64,000 nucleotides of DNA from Malus domestica. Taxonomy: Eukaryota > Streptophyta > Magnoliopsida > Rosales > Rosaceae. Position numbers and translations under genes: made by a program. Of the stretch, positions 25,857 through 39,018 are shown piece by piece; the first letter of the stretch is position 1, and each line of letters begins with the position of its first letter. Location of the stretch: assembly GCF_042453785.1 (NCBI RefSeq), contig NC_091675.1:9498501-9562500 (forward strand). Direction: 5' to 3'. Below the pieces are notes generated by a model, which worked only from the letters and a program-made list of their open reading frames with translations, made no database searches and was not told the DNA's origin.

Positions 25857-27125
25857 ACTCTGAATTGTGTTCCACCAAAAGTACTACCATCTAGCCAAGA
25901 TGCTACGTGTGATCGGTTGAGATGATATAAATAGTTTCGTGTTTATTTGCTGTTCTTTTATTAGTTATTTGCTATTTTTTTTGTTGACAGTAATACTATT
26001 TGCACAACTAGTTGGTCCCCGCTACATGTGTGGAACCTTTTTGGTATTTGCTTAATTATTCGGTTGCAAAATATATGCCTGCTCTGCTTCAACTATTTTC
26101 TCTAACATGCTAAAGTTAATATGGATGACCAAACAGTTTTCATATCAAATATATATATTTTTAAATACGATATCTAACCGATGAAAAAGAAAATGAATAA
26201 TTATAATTATAATATTTGTACAATAAAATAATGACACGTTAAATAGTATGTGGACTTTCCTTCTTATTGGGAATGAAGAAAAGTATTAGCCTTCCAAATG
26301 TTGCAATTTCTTGTTTTTAGCAGTAGAAACATAGCTAGGGCTAGCTTGGCTACAAAATACCATTTTCAGTCAATCTTTGTAGGCATCATGGTGTGTCCTA
26401 AAATCTAAGACATCCTATGCAACGATATCCTTATCCAATTTATGGAGTTGGATTCCATCCCAAATTTGGAGATGGAGAGTTATGAAATCTACTTATTATA
26501 CTTGTTGCATTGCTCCCCCTCGTCCAAACACAAACACAATCTTTTGGTGGTCCCAACTTCCTCCTACCTAACACATAATGCATTATTGATTACACTACGG
26601 CGGCACACTGTTTAATGATATGATCAACTAATTATGTTGTGAACTTATGTATTCATATGTTAAAAAACTTGATAGCTGTTTGGTCTTTAAATTTTTTTTA
26701 TTTTTAAATTTAACGATCGCTCAATAATATAAATCACGTGATTCGAACTTCCTCTAAAAGTGAATTCCGCACAATTTTATTGCTATTTGACACACTTTCA
26801 TTTTTCATTTCGGTAGTTCAATTGTCAACTCGTTTATTCAAACGATTGAGAAGAATGAAAAAGAAAAAGAAAAAGAAAAAGCGTGCTCAACATTTCCCTC
26901 TCGTTTGGGGTGGTACTTGTGACGCTACAGTGCCCGACCATAACAAGACTGGTCTTCTTTTTCCCAACCAATACAAACGACCGAATCCAAGCTGTCTTCA
27001 CAATCGACGGTCCACATCGCCCCTGCTTACCCACCAATTACCAACTAATAATCTAACGGCTAACATTCGTTTAACCCGCCACACGCGTCAGCGTGTGAGC
27101 CCAGCCTCGAACCACTGAGAGATGC
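25857..27125. other. Intergenic
   Basis: 3' flank of flotillin copy 3 and 5' flank of the SET gene. Frames here (such as 26738-27118) lack domains. CT-rich DNA at 27126-27141 and two AGGGTTTCT motifs (about 27221 and 27370) lie in the likely 5' leader of the SET gene. Confidence 0.5.
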
Positions 27126-27392
27126 TCTCTCTCTCTCTCTCAAACTTTTGCTTCTGTCCTGTGCAAGCTCCACTGCTGACACTCTACTCCCTCTCTCTCG
27201 ACTCTCCCGCTGAAACCTAGGGTTTCTCTGCTGCTTTTGATTTTCCCATTTTGTTTGACCGCCGCGACCATGTCTTAGTAGCCGTTGGAAAACATATCGG
27301 CCTTTGACCGCCGATTTTCGTTTCCGGGAGATGATCGCCGGCATTTGATGGTGGTGTTTAACGGCGGCTAGGGTTTCTGGGAGCTCCGGAAG

Positions 27393-30300
27393 ATGGAGAG
27401 CTCGTGGAAGCCTAAATATAGTTCGACATTCCCGTCAATGGTTTCCTCGTCCTCTCAGGAGCTTCGGAATCAGGTACTGTGTCCTTTTGGTGATTTTTTC
27501 AATTTTTTTTTTTTTTTTTGCTCTTTTAATTGTTTGTTTAGTATATTTTGTAGTCGCTGTTAATTGATTGCTTGTGCTTAAGTGTGTTGTACATTGAGAT
27601 AGCTGTGTAGAAAAATTGTCAGAGGAAGCACATTTCAGCCAGTTTAGAAAGAAAAAAAAAAGTTGCATGTGTATATAATGTAGGGAGTCCCGTTCTCCAA
27701 ACCCCGATGGTTCAAGAAAATTGTGGTACTTTCTCCTTCAGCGTTGGAATAAGATCGAACGGTGGGCGACCACAATTTCCTTGGACCATGGGGTCTTGGA
27801 GAACGGTTTTAGCCTTGTAGGCGTTGAATGATTAAGTTTAAGTCTTTTAGTGAGCTTTTTTTCTTTTCGATTACGAATTTTTTTGTACTTTGTCTATTGA
27901 TTTCCAAAGCATTTCTACTTTTCAATGAGTGTGTTACAAACTTAGGTATTTGTTAACTAGGATACATTGTGCTTCTAGTAGATTCGTTGCCCGTTTACTT
28001 TGATTATGATTTTCCGCTGTTATTATTCCCTTAAATACAAAAATGCATATGTGTGCATGTTTGCTAGGAGAAATAATGTACATAGACAATGTGATTGTTG
28101 ACCGTGACAGTAACCTAGGGGAACAACATTCTTTATGAACTGGTGTTTGTCGCTACAAGCGGGCGTTCGTTTGAGATACTGTGTTCAGGGTCAAATATTT
28201 TATATCTTTCTTATAGCCCTGTTTCCTAATGTATGTGAAACACACGTATTCTTTGAATATTTATTAATTGTACTTTGCACCATTCTAAAAACGCTTATTC
28301 CTCAATGCGTTTAAATTTTCTAATTTTGTGATCTTGGTATGTTTTTTCTCACTTTACGAACATGGATTTTTATTTGCAATATAGATGGAGAGCAATGCAG
28401 GTTATTATTCTTATCCACATGGCTCACAAGATTTAAGACCCACATTGCTTGGTAGATTACAAGATCCTGTACTTTCGAGCATTCCGTATTCAGATTCCCA
28501 AAGATCAGAACATGCTTCGTTGGGAAATTCATTTCTAGCTCTCTTATCTGGGTCACAATCGGTATTCCAGTGTGATTTTCAAGGATTATCAAATCCAAAG
28601 CCTATGGGTACCTCTTGTAAGCGTCTGCCAGATAGTAATAATTTCATTGTGAATGGTACTGGAAGTGCCATTCCAGTCACATCCAGTGGGCTACTGCCAG
28701 AAAATATGAGTGGGCAACACCTGCAAGGCGGAGCAGGCTCTTTTCATAAGGTTTCATCGAAGTCAGTCCCAAGCTCCAGTTTTGGAAGCAAATCTGTTTT
28801 GTATGATCTGCAGAGTTCGGACCTGGCCAAGGTAGTCACACGTGACATGGTCTCTGGTAGTGAGAAAGTAAAGGGCTCTTTTTCCTTGAGCGGGGAATGG
28901 CATGGTGTTAGCGCTGCAGATACTAGGAAGGCAGCGAAGGCTTGTGGAGCAAATATTCAATCTTCAAAAACAAAGTCAATGGAAGCAAGCACCTCTATAT
29001 CTAACAAAGCATTGGGTTTTATGAATGGTTGCCCTCGTGTTTTTTGTTCAACCACTAGTGAGTGCCTTAAGGACATTGGTCTTATTATTGACTTTGATAT
29101 TTGGATGATAATTTACTTTCTGAACTTTGAGTTGATATTTTTATTATTTGAAAAGGTATAATTTACTTTCTGAACTTTGAGTTGATATTTTTATTATTTG
29201 AAAAGGTGGTTATCTACTTCTCAGCAATACAGGACTTGTTGGAATTGTTTGTTCATGCCATTGTCTCCACATGTCTGTCCTGAAATTTTGCGAGGTAGGT
29301 TAGTGATTCAATGATACTAAAGATTTGCTAATTGTGAATTGTGATATATATTTGCAAAGAAATTGACTTGCAATTTTGCTTAAAAATCACTATAACTTAT
29401 TTTGCAGCATTCAGGGTTATATGATGTCAACCCGGGGGACATCGTTTGTATGGACAGTGGAGAGACCATTGCCCAGTGGTGCAAGCTCTACTTCCTGAAT
29501 TCTGGGGTAAGATCTTCATGTCAAATACTTCCCTTTTGCTTTATGCCCTATTGTTTTGTGCCGGTGGCTTTGTGTGCATGTCTTAGGGCAAGTGCATGCA
29601 TGCTTATGTTCATATCTGTAGATGCATGGGCATGTTTGTCTCCCCTGCGTGTATGTGTGTCAGTGTCACAACATATAGGCGTGTGCTTGTGTGTTGCAAA
29701 GAGTTACTCCAGCAGATAAAACCTCAAGTGTTTACTCTAGGAACCCCAATCCTTATTTCTTGTTTTATTTGAAAAGAACCATAGTTATTGAGTTTAGACT
29801 CTTACTTCCGCGTCGTCAGTTACCATGTTTTCTCCCCCTTTTGACTAATTTATTATTGTCTTTTGAATTGAGATTGGATTTCTTATTTGCATGTTTTTGA
29901 AGAACGACAACACTGGATCGTGATATTTTTATGATGCTTTAGATTAGGGTTCCGGGAGATCGGAGTGAATGGGACTGGCCTGAAGGATTATCAGCAACTG
30001 CCTCTTTGGCGAAATCTAGTGTGACTATGCCCAACATATCCAATGACTTGTCTCATATGGTTCGCTCATCTGGAGGTTCAACAAATTCTCAGCAGTCTTT
30101 AGATGGTGCTGCGCTCTTAAAGAGCCTCCTTACAAACCAGAATTCTGCTGTTGGTTCTGTACAAAATAAACAACAAAGGAACATTCAGGATAGCAACAAC
30201 ATTTTTCTCAAGGGTTTGACTGGCACTTCACAGAACAATTTACATGGTATGGCTGATAACCTGATATTGGAGTGCACTGAGTCAATCTCAAATTTGGTTG

Positions 30301-33300
30301 GTTGTGGACTGCAAGATAGCTGTCAGTCTGCATCTGCTTACGTTGAGTCCATGAAGAATGGAAATTCATCCATTGCCTACCCCACCGTGAAGAATGGAAA
30401 TTCATCCATTACACACCCATCTTTACAGAACCGAAGAATCATTGGTACAGAATCAAACGTTTGCAGAACTGTAAATGGGAAGGATGGTGCCTTCAGGGAT
30501 GTTGCAATTTCAAATATTGAGCTGAGGCTTGGTCAACCATACCAGTTGGGTCAAACTCAAACGTCAGGAAACTCAAATTTATCAGCTGTGTGCCCACAGC
30601 TATTGGACACACATGCAAATCCACTGAAGTCTCTCTTTCCTGAACAGATGATTCCTAACAGTGCGTCAAAGCTCTTCTTCTTTTTCTTCCCATAAAGCAT
30701 AGTACCTATGGTGTAAACTTTGTTAATATGTTCTCATTTTCCCAGCATGGCTAATCAACCATATAGCTTTTAACTTGTGGATATTTATTTTTTTGCAGCA
30801 GCCAACTGCAGTGAAGGGGTGAAATTTGGCCAATCTCTTCAGTTTTCTGCTGTTCCATATAATCCCAGCACAAAAAGAGATGGAAAGCAGTTAAACCGTG
30901 GAAATAATGCATTCGTAATCAGTAATGCGATAGATGCTGCGAGAGTAGAGAAAACCAATTACAACCTGGTCCAGGATTCTGTGATTTCATTTGTTACCAA
31001 TCTCAATGCTCCACCTGAGGAAAATTCACGACCAAAAGCCAGTAATTATATATATAATGGAGGTGAGCATGCTATGCGAAGTACACAACATTATGAAACT
31101 CATTCTGCCAAGTCTGACCTCACTAGTGGCCCCAGGAATGGAGGTAATAATGTGCAAAGGCAATTGAACATGTCTCAGTTGGGTTCCTATAGACTAATTG
31201 ACAAGGCTAAAGGGGCAAGTTTTGTCGCTAATGAGTCTCACCTTTCAAAGGATTCAGGGTTTAGAATTCACAAGGAAATTGAAATCTCAAACTCTTCCAA
31301 TGGATTGAGTGGAAGCAGTGATCCTCGTTTCTTAACAGTACATAAAGACAGCTGCTACTCACACCAGTTGTCTGGTGTAGCACCCAATGGACCTGATTCT
31401 AGAAGATGTTCTAATTTTCCTGAGAAGGTTTGTTCTTTTAGTAATAGTGGGCAAGTTGGTCATGTTGATCTCCCACCCTTGACTTCATCGGTAGGATCTG
31501 GCTTAGTATTTTCATCAGAGGGAGTCTCAAAATGCATTCCTGTTAGTGCTTCAACATCTGTATCAGATCAGAGATATCATCCACCTGCTTTATCCAGAAA
31601 ACAGTTAACTGGGGTAACCACTCACTTGCCCAATGATAATTCACGACTGCTTGCACTAAGGCAAATACTGGAGTTATCGAAGCAACACCAGGCATGGCCT
31701 TCCCTTCCCATGAACCGAGGGGAAGGAAGATTTGGTTGCTCTTCTTGTATGCAGAATTCTCTTGTTGACACTTCAGCATCCGAGAAGCAAGTCCAACAAC
31801 TTAGTCATACCAGTAACCATGATGTCACCATTAAATCACACCAACCAGGTGCTAGCTGTAGAATTGGAACTGATGAAGGTTTTACTTCCATGACTGGTAA
31901 GAACACTGTTTTTTGAATGCCTATGTATAAGTTTGGTTACACAGGAATTGATTTTTTCACTCTTGTAGTGTGAATCTTACAATGGCTTTGTTTTCATTCA
32001 GGTGTTAACACCTGCTGTCATTTGTCAACATTGAAACAAGGAACTGCATTACATTCTAAAGAAGTTGATATGAATCATCAAATTTCCTTTGTTCCTCTGT
32101 TTAATGAGCAACACTCATTGAGGTTAGTTTAATATCTATAGAATGGCTCTCAGTTGGAGTTTTTAATTTTGTACTGTACCACATTTTATTGGAAGTTGAT
32201 ATTAAAATTTGAAGGTATTTAGTGTCAAAAGGGTGATCCATCCTGCCTATTCTCAATATTTTACACTGAAAATCAGGATCAAGGTTTCATCTGAGATCAG
32301 TTTTGTGAATTTTGTTTGAAGGGTTTGAGGTCTCATATAAAAAGGGAAATTGAATTGTTTTAGATCTTATCTTAGTGTTTAGACATTCATGCCAATTTCC
32401 TTACACACAAACATGCATACCCAATTTTTATCTGCCTTTTTTTATGTTATATATATATGGGGCATTTGCCTTTGAACTCTTGGATTGTGATGTATGTTTG
32501 TATGTCTGGGCACATGTTCATCTGTTGATGAATTTATATTTATAACTGCAAGTGAATTTGTATTTATATGTGGCATATTAGCTGTTATAAGCTCATCGAC
32601 ACTCCCAAGTGTCTTTTATTTTGCTAATCAGTTATGCTCTCTTAAGCTTTTTGGTTTACTCACTTGCTTTCAATTTACTGTGTTGAACCTTTGATGTACA
32701 ATATTTTTCCCTTAAAAAATTCAGTGTGATATCTGCTCCCTCTAACAGCTCTCTTCCTTTATTGTTTGTGCATAGCAGAAGTGGGAAGAACACCAATGAG
32801 CCTAGAGGGCATGAAAGATGTTACCACAAAGTTCCCTATGGTCATTTTCATGGCAGCTGCAATTGTGCAGCCAACATAAACTGTTTAGGAATGAATTTTG
32901 AAAGAGTTGGGGGTTTTCCTAATGCCTTTAACGAACAAATTGGAACAGTCAATGATGAATCCCCCACGACATTTACTCATAAATGTGCTAACAACCATAT
33001 TGTTCCAAAGGATAAAACTGTTTCCTTAGATCATAGGGGAAAGTTGAATGGGAAATTACCCAAGAACATCTGTAATGCTTCACAGTGGAAAGATGTTCCG
33101 AGTAAGGTCAAAGGAGTTTCTGATGTGATGCGCGTGGACCGTTTATCTAATTTGTTTGATGTGAGAAGACGAGATAATGAGCAGCTTGCAGATACTAGTG
33201 TTAAACACTCCAATGGTACTTTGCAGATGGTGGAATCTTCGAAAGAGCATGAAATTTCTAATATTTCTTCTGGATGTTCTGCGCCGGCTGTTACCCAGGC

Positions 33301-36300
33301 ATCAATTGAGGTTAACAAGATAGATTCTTCAACAGTTGATGGTGGGGATAATGGATGTGTAAGTAATCTTGTTTTTGACGAAGGGTCAGGCATTGATAAA
33401 TGTGGGTCATCAGATGATGCACTTGAAAGTGTAAAAAGTGTGGAGTTCCTTGCCTCAACAAGCTTGAGAAAACTTGGGTCTTTTAAGAATTTAAATCATC
33501 AATCATCCGGTAGCCTTCTGGATGAGCTTAAGCTCCTAAACTCTTTAACATGGAGAAAAGGTCAACATAAAATCCCAGCTGGGCTTGACAAATATCCCCA
33601 GAACTCTGAGAGAGACTTGGAAACTGGGAAGAAAAAGAGAGAGATGGGTTCCAAGACATGTCCCACTTCAGGTCCTTATCCTGTACAAGAAGAAACCCCC
33701 AAATGTAATGACCCTGTTCAGTTTCCCTCTCATCCGTCAAAAAGTGTGAAGATGCTCATTCCATTGGGGCAATCCAAAACTTATACTTTTGGGGCCTGTG
33801 CAACTCAGTCCAGTTCCAAACCCAGACTTCGTATATCGTCTTCAGAAAAGAAGCTTTCACGTAAAAGAGATCTGCGCAAACTCTATGATGACAATGACAG
33901 AGAGGAAACTGATCTTTACCAGACAGAACCAAGTGGTGGTGCCAACTGTGAAACTGCCGAAGTTTCTGGGGGAAAGAAATGTAAGAGGGATTTCAATTCT
34001 AATGGTTCGAGGCATGTCCAAGTACAAGAATCAGGTGAAGAAGGCGCTAGAAAAAGAAAGCAAACATCTGTAGGTTGTTTGAAATCATGTTCTATTAAGC
34101 TGGTGAATACTTGTTATAGGAAGGCAAGACCAATAGTATGCGGAAAATATGGTGAACTAGCTAATGGAAGTTTGCCTGGAGACACGCCAAAACCAGCAAA
34201 AATTGTTCCCCTCAGCAAGGTTCTTAATTCTTCTAGAAGATGCAAGGTCCCGAAAAATTGTAATCCTAAATCACTTAAGAAAACAATCCCTGGTGGGGCT
34301 GTTGTTTGTGGTAAACTAAATGGTACTTCCATGGAAAAAACGAAGAAAGAGTGCTCCGTTGGAGAAAAGAAATGTTGCAATGAGTTGTCCTCATTGGAGA
34401 AATTGGGAGAAAATCGACGTGAGAAAGATCATAGTAAGCTAGGCGTTATTGCCCATGCTCAATTGAAGCTGAAGTCTAAGGAAATTCGCAAGCGTAGCAT
34501 TTATGAATTAACCGAGAAAGGTAAACATACAAATGTATTGCATTTCTTTTGTTATTTAATCTACTGTTGAAACTATATACTTTCCCTTAAATGATATTTG
34601 TTCATCAGGGAAGGACCCCAGCTTTGAAAGTGCTTCTGTTTCGAAGATTTCAAATTGTCTGCCAGCAAAGAGAGAAGGACAACTCCTAAAGAGTGGTGAA
34701 AATAAGCTTGGACTCTGCAAACTTAGTGCTAAAACGTGAGCAAGAGATCCCCTAATTATTTTGCTTTAAAAGTCTTCCTGATATTTCTTGTAAACAATGT
34801 TTCCCATTCGTGGCATGTTATACAAATGGAAAATAAGGACATGCATTATAAATACTGATGATTGGTTTTCCTATATTTTCTTGCAGTTCCACTCTAGAGC
34901 AACGGTGCCATTCTGATTTGGATTCAGATGCATTCTGCTGTGTTTGTGGTAGCTCAAACAATGATGAAATCAATTATTTACTGGAGTGTAGTCAATGTTC
35001 AATCAAGGTATGTAGCAATCCAGAGCATGCTCAACTTGAATATAATCCTAGTTCTTTTGTAATAGCTTGGTGATATGGAGAAGTTTCATAATGAACAGGT
35101 GCATCAGGCTTGTTATGGTGTCTCAAAACAACCTAAAGGCCATTGGTATTGCAGGCCATGCCGGACCAGTTCAAAAAATATTGTAAGAGGAAGGGTGTTA
35201 TTTTAGTATAATTTTCTTTTAGAAAAAACTTCATACATGTTTTGTTTCTTACTCATTTTCTTTCGCTTGGAATATTTTTTTTAACTTGTGGATTGCAATG
35301 TGTTTGTTTCTTCATCTAGGTTTGTGTTCTGTGTGGTTATGGTGGTGGTGCCATGACTCAAGCGCTGCGAAGTCACTCAGTTGTGAAAAGCCTTTTGAAA
35401 GCTTGGAACACTGAAACAGAAAGCATGCCTAAGAATAAGTTTTCGTCGGTTAAAACTTTGCAAAAGGATTCAAGTGGGTGGCATTGCTTGACCTCAGCTG
35501 TCTGTTATATGGGTATATCCTACCAAGTTGATGTCGTACATAATAGCGTTACAGCGGGATTACTTGATTCGGCAACTAAGCAATGGGTTCATATGGTTTG
35601 TGGGCTTTGGACTCCTGGAACACGATGCCCAAATGTTGACACCATGAGTGCTTTTGATGTCTCTGGTGCACATCCTAGAGCAGATGTGGTAAGCATTAAA
35701 ATCAATAATTGAGGGGAAAAATAGATGTATAAATATTGATAGAGATTGTCAAGATTCTTTTCTTTGAAAGACTTGTTTTTGGATATATAACAAATGGAAC
35801 CGGAGTTTAGCAAATTAGTGTGTTTTTCTTCGGTCCGCCTAAAATTAGAGAGACCATTAGGACTGGGCATGTGTTAAATTTTATAAGATGACACATGTCT
35901 TTTGCACCATGTCCATCTGTTAAATGCAATTGACTGTCAATAAAATATTTAAAATAACCTTTCTTTGGTTGGATGGGGAGGGAGAACAATAACATGATTT
36001 TCTCGGAAATAGTAAGATACAAGCACATCCTTATTAACTACCACCAAGTAAATATGTTTTTGGTCAAACCCTCCCCCCCCCCCCCCCCCTCGGCCTTTGG
36101 TTGGACATTAATTCTTACTTTCGTTAAACTACATTTTTTCAGGTTTGTTGTATATGTATGCGAGCAGGCGGTTCATGTATACAGTGCAGGATTGCAAATT
36201 GTTCTGCTCAGTTTCACCCTTGGTGTGCTCATCAGAAGGTCTCAACTCTTTCTTAAAAATGTACCTGATGTATAATATTGTGCTTGATATTGTATGTTTT

Positions 36301-38171
36301 GTGGTGTTTTCTTGGAATTTGTTGCCTTCTCATTGGGGTTTGTATATTTTTTCCATACTTTATAAAAACTCCTTGTCACATTAAAACTGATTGTGTTTCT
36401 TGTCATTGGATTTTTTCTGTGTGGCCCCTTCAGGGTCTGTTGCAAAGTGAAGCTGAGGGTGTTGACAATGAAAATATTGGTTTTTATGGAAAATGTGTGC
36501 TACATGCTACACACCCAATGTGCGAATCAGGCCATGTCCCTGAAACTGGTTGCATTGAAAAACAGGAATTAACTTGCGCTAGAACTGAGGTATTTGACCT
36601 TACTTTGTGGTATTGTATTTGCGAGGGTGCCACTCAGTTACCTGCAGAATGAGGCTCTATATTATCCTTTTCTAATTTCGTTGTTCTTTGTTTTTTCGTT
36701 CTTTTGTTTATGAGTAGGGTTACAAGGGCCGTAAACGTGATGGGTTCAGGCATAATAATTATGGTCAGTCAAAGGGCAATGGTGGATGCCTTGTTCCTCA
36801 GGAGCAGTTAAATGCTTGGGTTCATATTAATGGTCAGAAGTCATCCACTCAGGGGCTTCCAAAGCTGCCAGCCTCGGATTTAGAGCATGATTGTCGGGTA
36901 TGTTCATGAGGGATGAGGCTGCTTTACCTCATGATTCATTTTGGTTATTCAGTTTTTAATAAGTGAGATGCAATTTTATGGCTAACACATTGTGAAAATG
37001 CGAACTATGTTAGAAATAGAAAATTGTGGCTCACTTCAGGATGATTGTGCAAGTAAATATGGCGTTTCACTTCAGGATGTCAGTTCATGTTGTGTCAGAA
37101 ATAGAAAGTTGTGGCTCACTTTTGCTCCCTTGTGAATTATCATATATCTAATTATCACTGATAACCATGATTAGTGCTAATATTTGCAACAGAATGAGAT
37201 ACAGGGTTTTGTGATTGGAATAGGAAACTGTGGTAAAATTTACCATGTTTAAGACTACTTAACCTTACATTGTTTACTGTCACTTGCAGAAAGAATATGC
37301 ACGCTACAAGCAAGCAAAGTTTTGGAAGCATCTAGTGGTGTACAAGTCTGGCATACATGCCCTTGGCCTTTACACGTCTCGGTTCATTTCCCGCGGTGAA
37401 ATGGTTTGGCATTCTCATATTTTAAAATTGGGGCTTCTATTTTCCTATAATACCAGATATGATGTAGTATCCTTGTGCTTTGTAGGTTGTTGAGTATATT
37501 GGAGAGATAGTGGGGCTGCGTGTTGCCGACAAAAGGGAAAATGAATACCAATCTGGTAAAAAGCTTCAGTACAAGAGCGCTTGCTACTTCTTCAAGATAG
37601 ATAAAGAGCATATTATTGATGCCACATGCAAAGGAGGGATTGCTCGTTTTGTCAACCATTCCTGCTCGGTAATTCTCTGTTCTTCAATCAACTCATTTTT
37701 TTACCATTTGTACTTCTTCACTCAGTTTTCTCACTTTGCTGTTGATTTACCTGACCAGCCAAACTGCGTCGCCAAAGTGATGTCTGTGAGGAATGAAAAG
37801 AAGGTAATTTGAATCTATCGTGATACCACAAATTTTTTTCTCCTCTCTTCGAAGTATTGTTTGTTCAAACGAAAAGTTGTGCATGAAAATTGGTGTCTGG
37901 CCACATAAATTGTTTTAAGAATCTGTAGCCGTAGAATTTCGAAGCGATTCCCCTATTTTGAAATGTAGAGAGTTCACATTTGGAAGCAGAAATGGCAATG
38001 TTTTGGGAGTAGTTACTGAGTTTTCCCGATTCACAGGTGGTATTTTTCGCAGAGCGGGACATATTCCCCGGAGAAGAGATTACGTATGACTACCACTTCA
38101 ACCATGAGGATGAAGGTAAGAAGATTCCATGTTTTTGCAATTCAAAGAATTGCAGGCGCTACTTGAATTGA
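27393..38171 (+). CDS. Trithorax-like histone methyltransferase (PHD, ePHD, SET, post-SET), ~2076 aa
   Basis: Nineteen coding exons: 27393-27473, 28385-29057, 29206-29294, 29408-29506, 29943-30660, 30799-31896, 32002-32122, 32779-34520, 34609-34735, 34887-35007, 35099-35182, 35320-35688, 36143-36238, 36434-36589, 36718-36897, 37290-37403, 37486-37668, 37759-37803, 38037-38171. Frame is kept across all GT-AG junctions. The long N-terminal half is Ser/Asn-rich and without known folds, apart from a Cys-rich block in exons 3-4 (IVCSCHCLHMSVLKFCEHSG) resembling a TPL-binding-type domain. A PHD finger (about 1600-1650) and an extended PHD (about 1652-1855) follow. The SET domain (about 1930-2050) has RFVNHSCSPNC and the TYDY motif, and a cysteine-bearing post-SET end CFCNSKNCRR. 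It should methylate histone H3, probably Lys4. No PWWP domain was seen, unlike ATX1-5; it resembles the At1g77800 class. Confidence 0.88.
29111..29207 (+). repeat. Perfect 50-bp tandem duplication across a splice acceptor
   Basis: The unit starting ATTTACTTTCTGAACTTTGA occurs at 29111 and again at 29161, identical for 47 bases, through the AAAAGGT of the acceptor. The second copy's AG (29204-29205) gives the in-frame exon 3 start; the first copy's AG (29154-29155) would add 50 nt and break frame. Confidence 0.95.
36073..36089 (+). repeat. Poly-C run in intron 12 of the SET gene
   Basis: About 17 consecutive C bases within a C-rich context, unusual in this AT-rich region and prone to length error in sequencing. 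Confidence 0.85.
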
Positions 38172-39018
38172 GGACGACGATGCATGCATGTAATTATTCC
38201 TTCTTTTTTTCATGTATTTGTTGTAAATTTTTGTGGGACGACTTTCAATTATTAAGGATGTATACTTTTCGGCAAATTTGGGATTCAGAACATGAAAATA
38301 CCACATTAATCGTGTCCTCATCTTCATTGTCGTCATCATCTGGCCACCATGGGAGCACATGTGGGGAGGAATCCAAATCCTTGTGGAGACTTGACATCCA
38401 TCGTTGTCCACCTTTCTGTGCGAGTGTTGCACGTGAACATGTCAGGTCCACTTGTGTTTCGTCGTCTACTGTTCAACAGAGAGAGATCCGTGCCGTTCCA
38501 TCTCTCAATCCGTGGCTCCAGTCAAAGAAATCCAGAGTGAATCTCAATCCGAGTAAAATACTCATGGTTCTCAAACTGTACCTTTCCACGTGCCCGAAAA
38601 CTCGGTTAAGGCGTCCACAATTCTAATCAAGGGGAAAATCCTAACATTTGTTATCAAAAGCTAACTTCAACGCGTAGCAAGGAGAAAACAAATGTTATCA
38701 TTTTCGATCATGAATCCGACGTTCGAAAATTAAAAAGTTGTGTAAGAAGTAAAAATAAGTGCGTGGATAACACATCCCTACCTATATAATCAACCTTATC
38801 ATTCACAAAATGTATTCATGTTTGTTGTAAAATTCTCATAATTAGGACATACGAGCAACTGAATTCGAGTGAGACGCCAAGTGTGCAACCCAAGTTGAAT
38901 AGCGAGACATGAAAATTTTCCCAAACTTTTCCGCAAGCGGCATCTGTGTACCAAAAGGCAGCACAGCTTTGTCTGTACAGGCTCAGTGTCTACATCAGCT
39001 CCAACCAGGCTCTTTTAC
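38172..39018. other. Convergent 3' regions
   Basis: The 3' UTR of the SET gene (from the left) and of the arabinosyltransferase gene (from the right). Frames here, such as 38129-38626, overlap the SET gene end in another frame and look spurious. Confidence 0.5.

Noticed and set aside
28385-29161. Exon 2 of the SET gene extended to its first in-frame stop
   Set aside because: A good donor at 29058 joins in frame to exon 3, whose product continues the family sequence; the extension past it is AT-rich intron.
29206-29294. Alternative reading of SET exon 3 in another frame (RWLSTSQQYRTCWNC...)
   Set aside because: It does not join in phase to exon 4, while the chosen frame runs into EHSGLYDVNPGD and fits the family.
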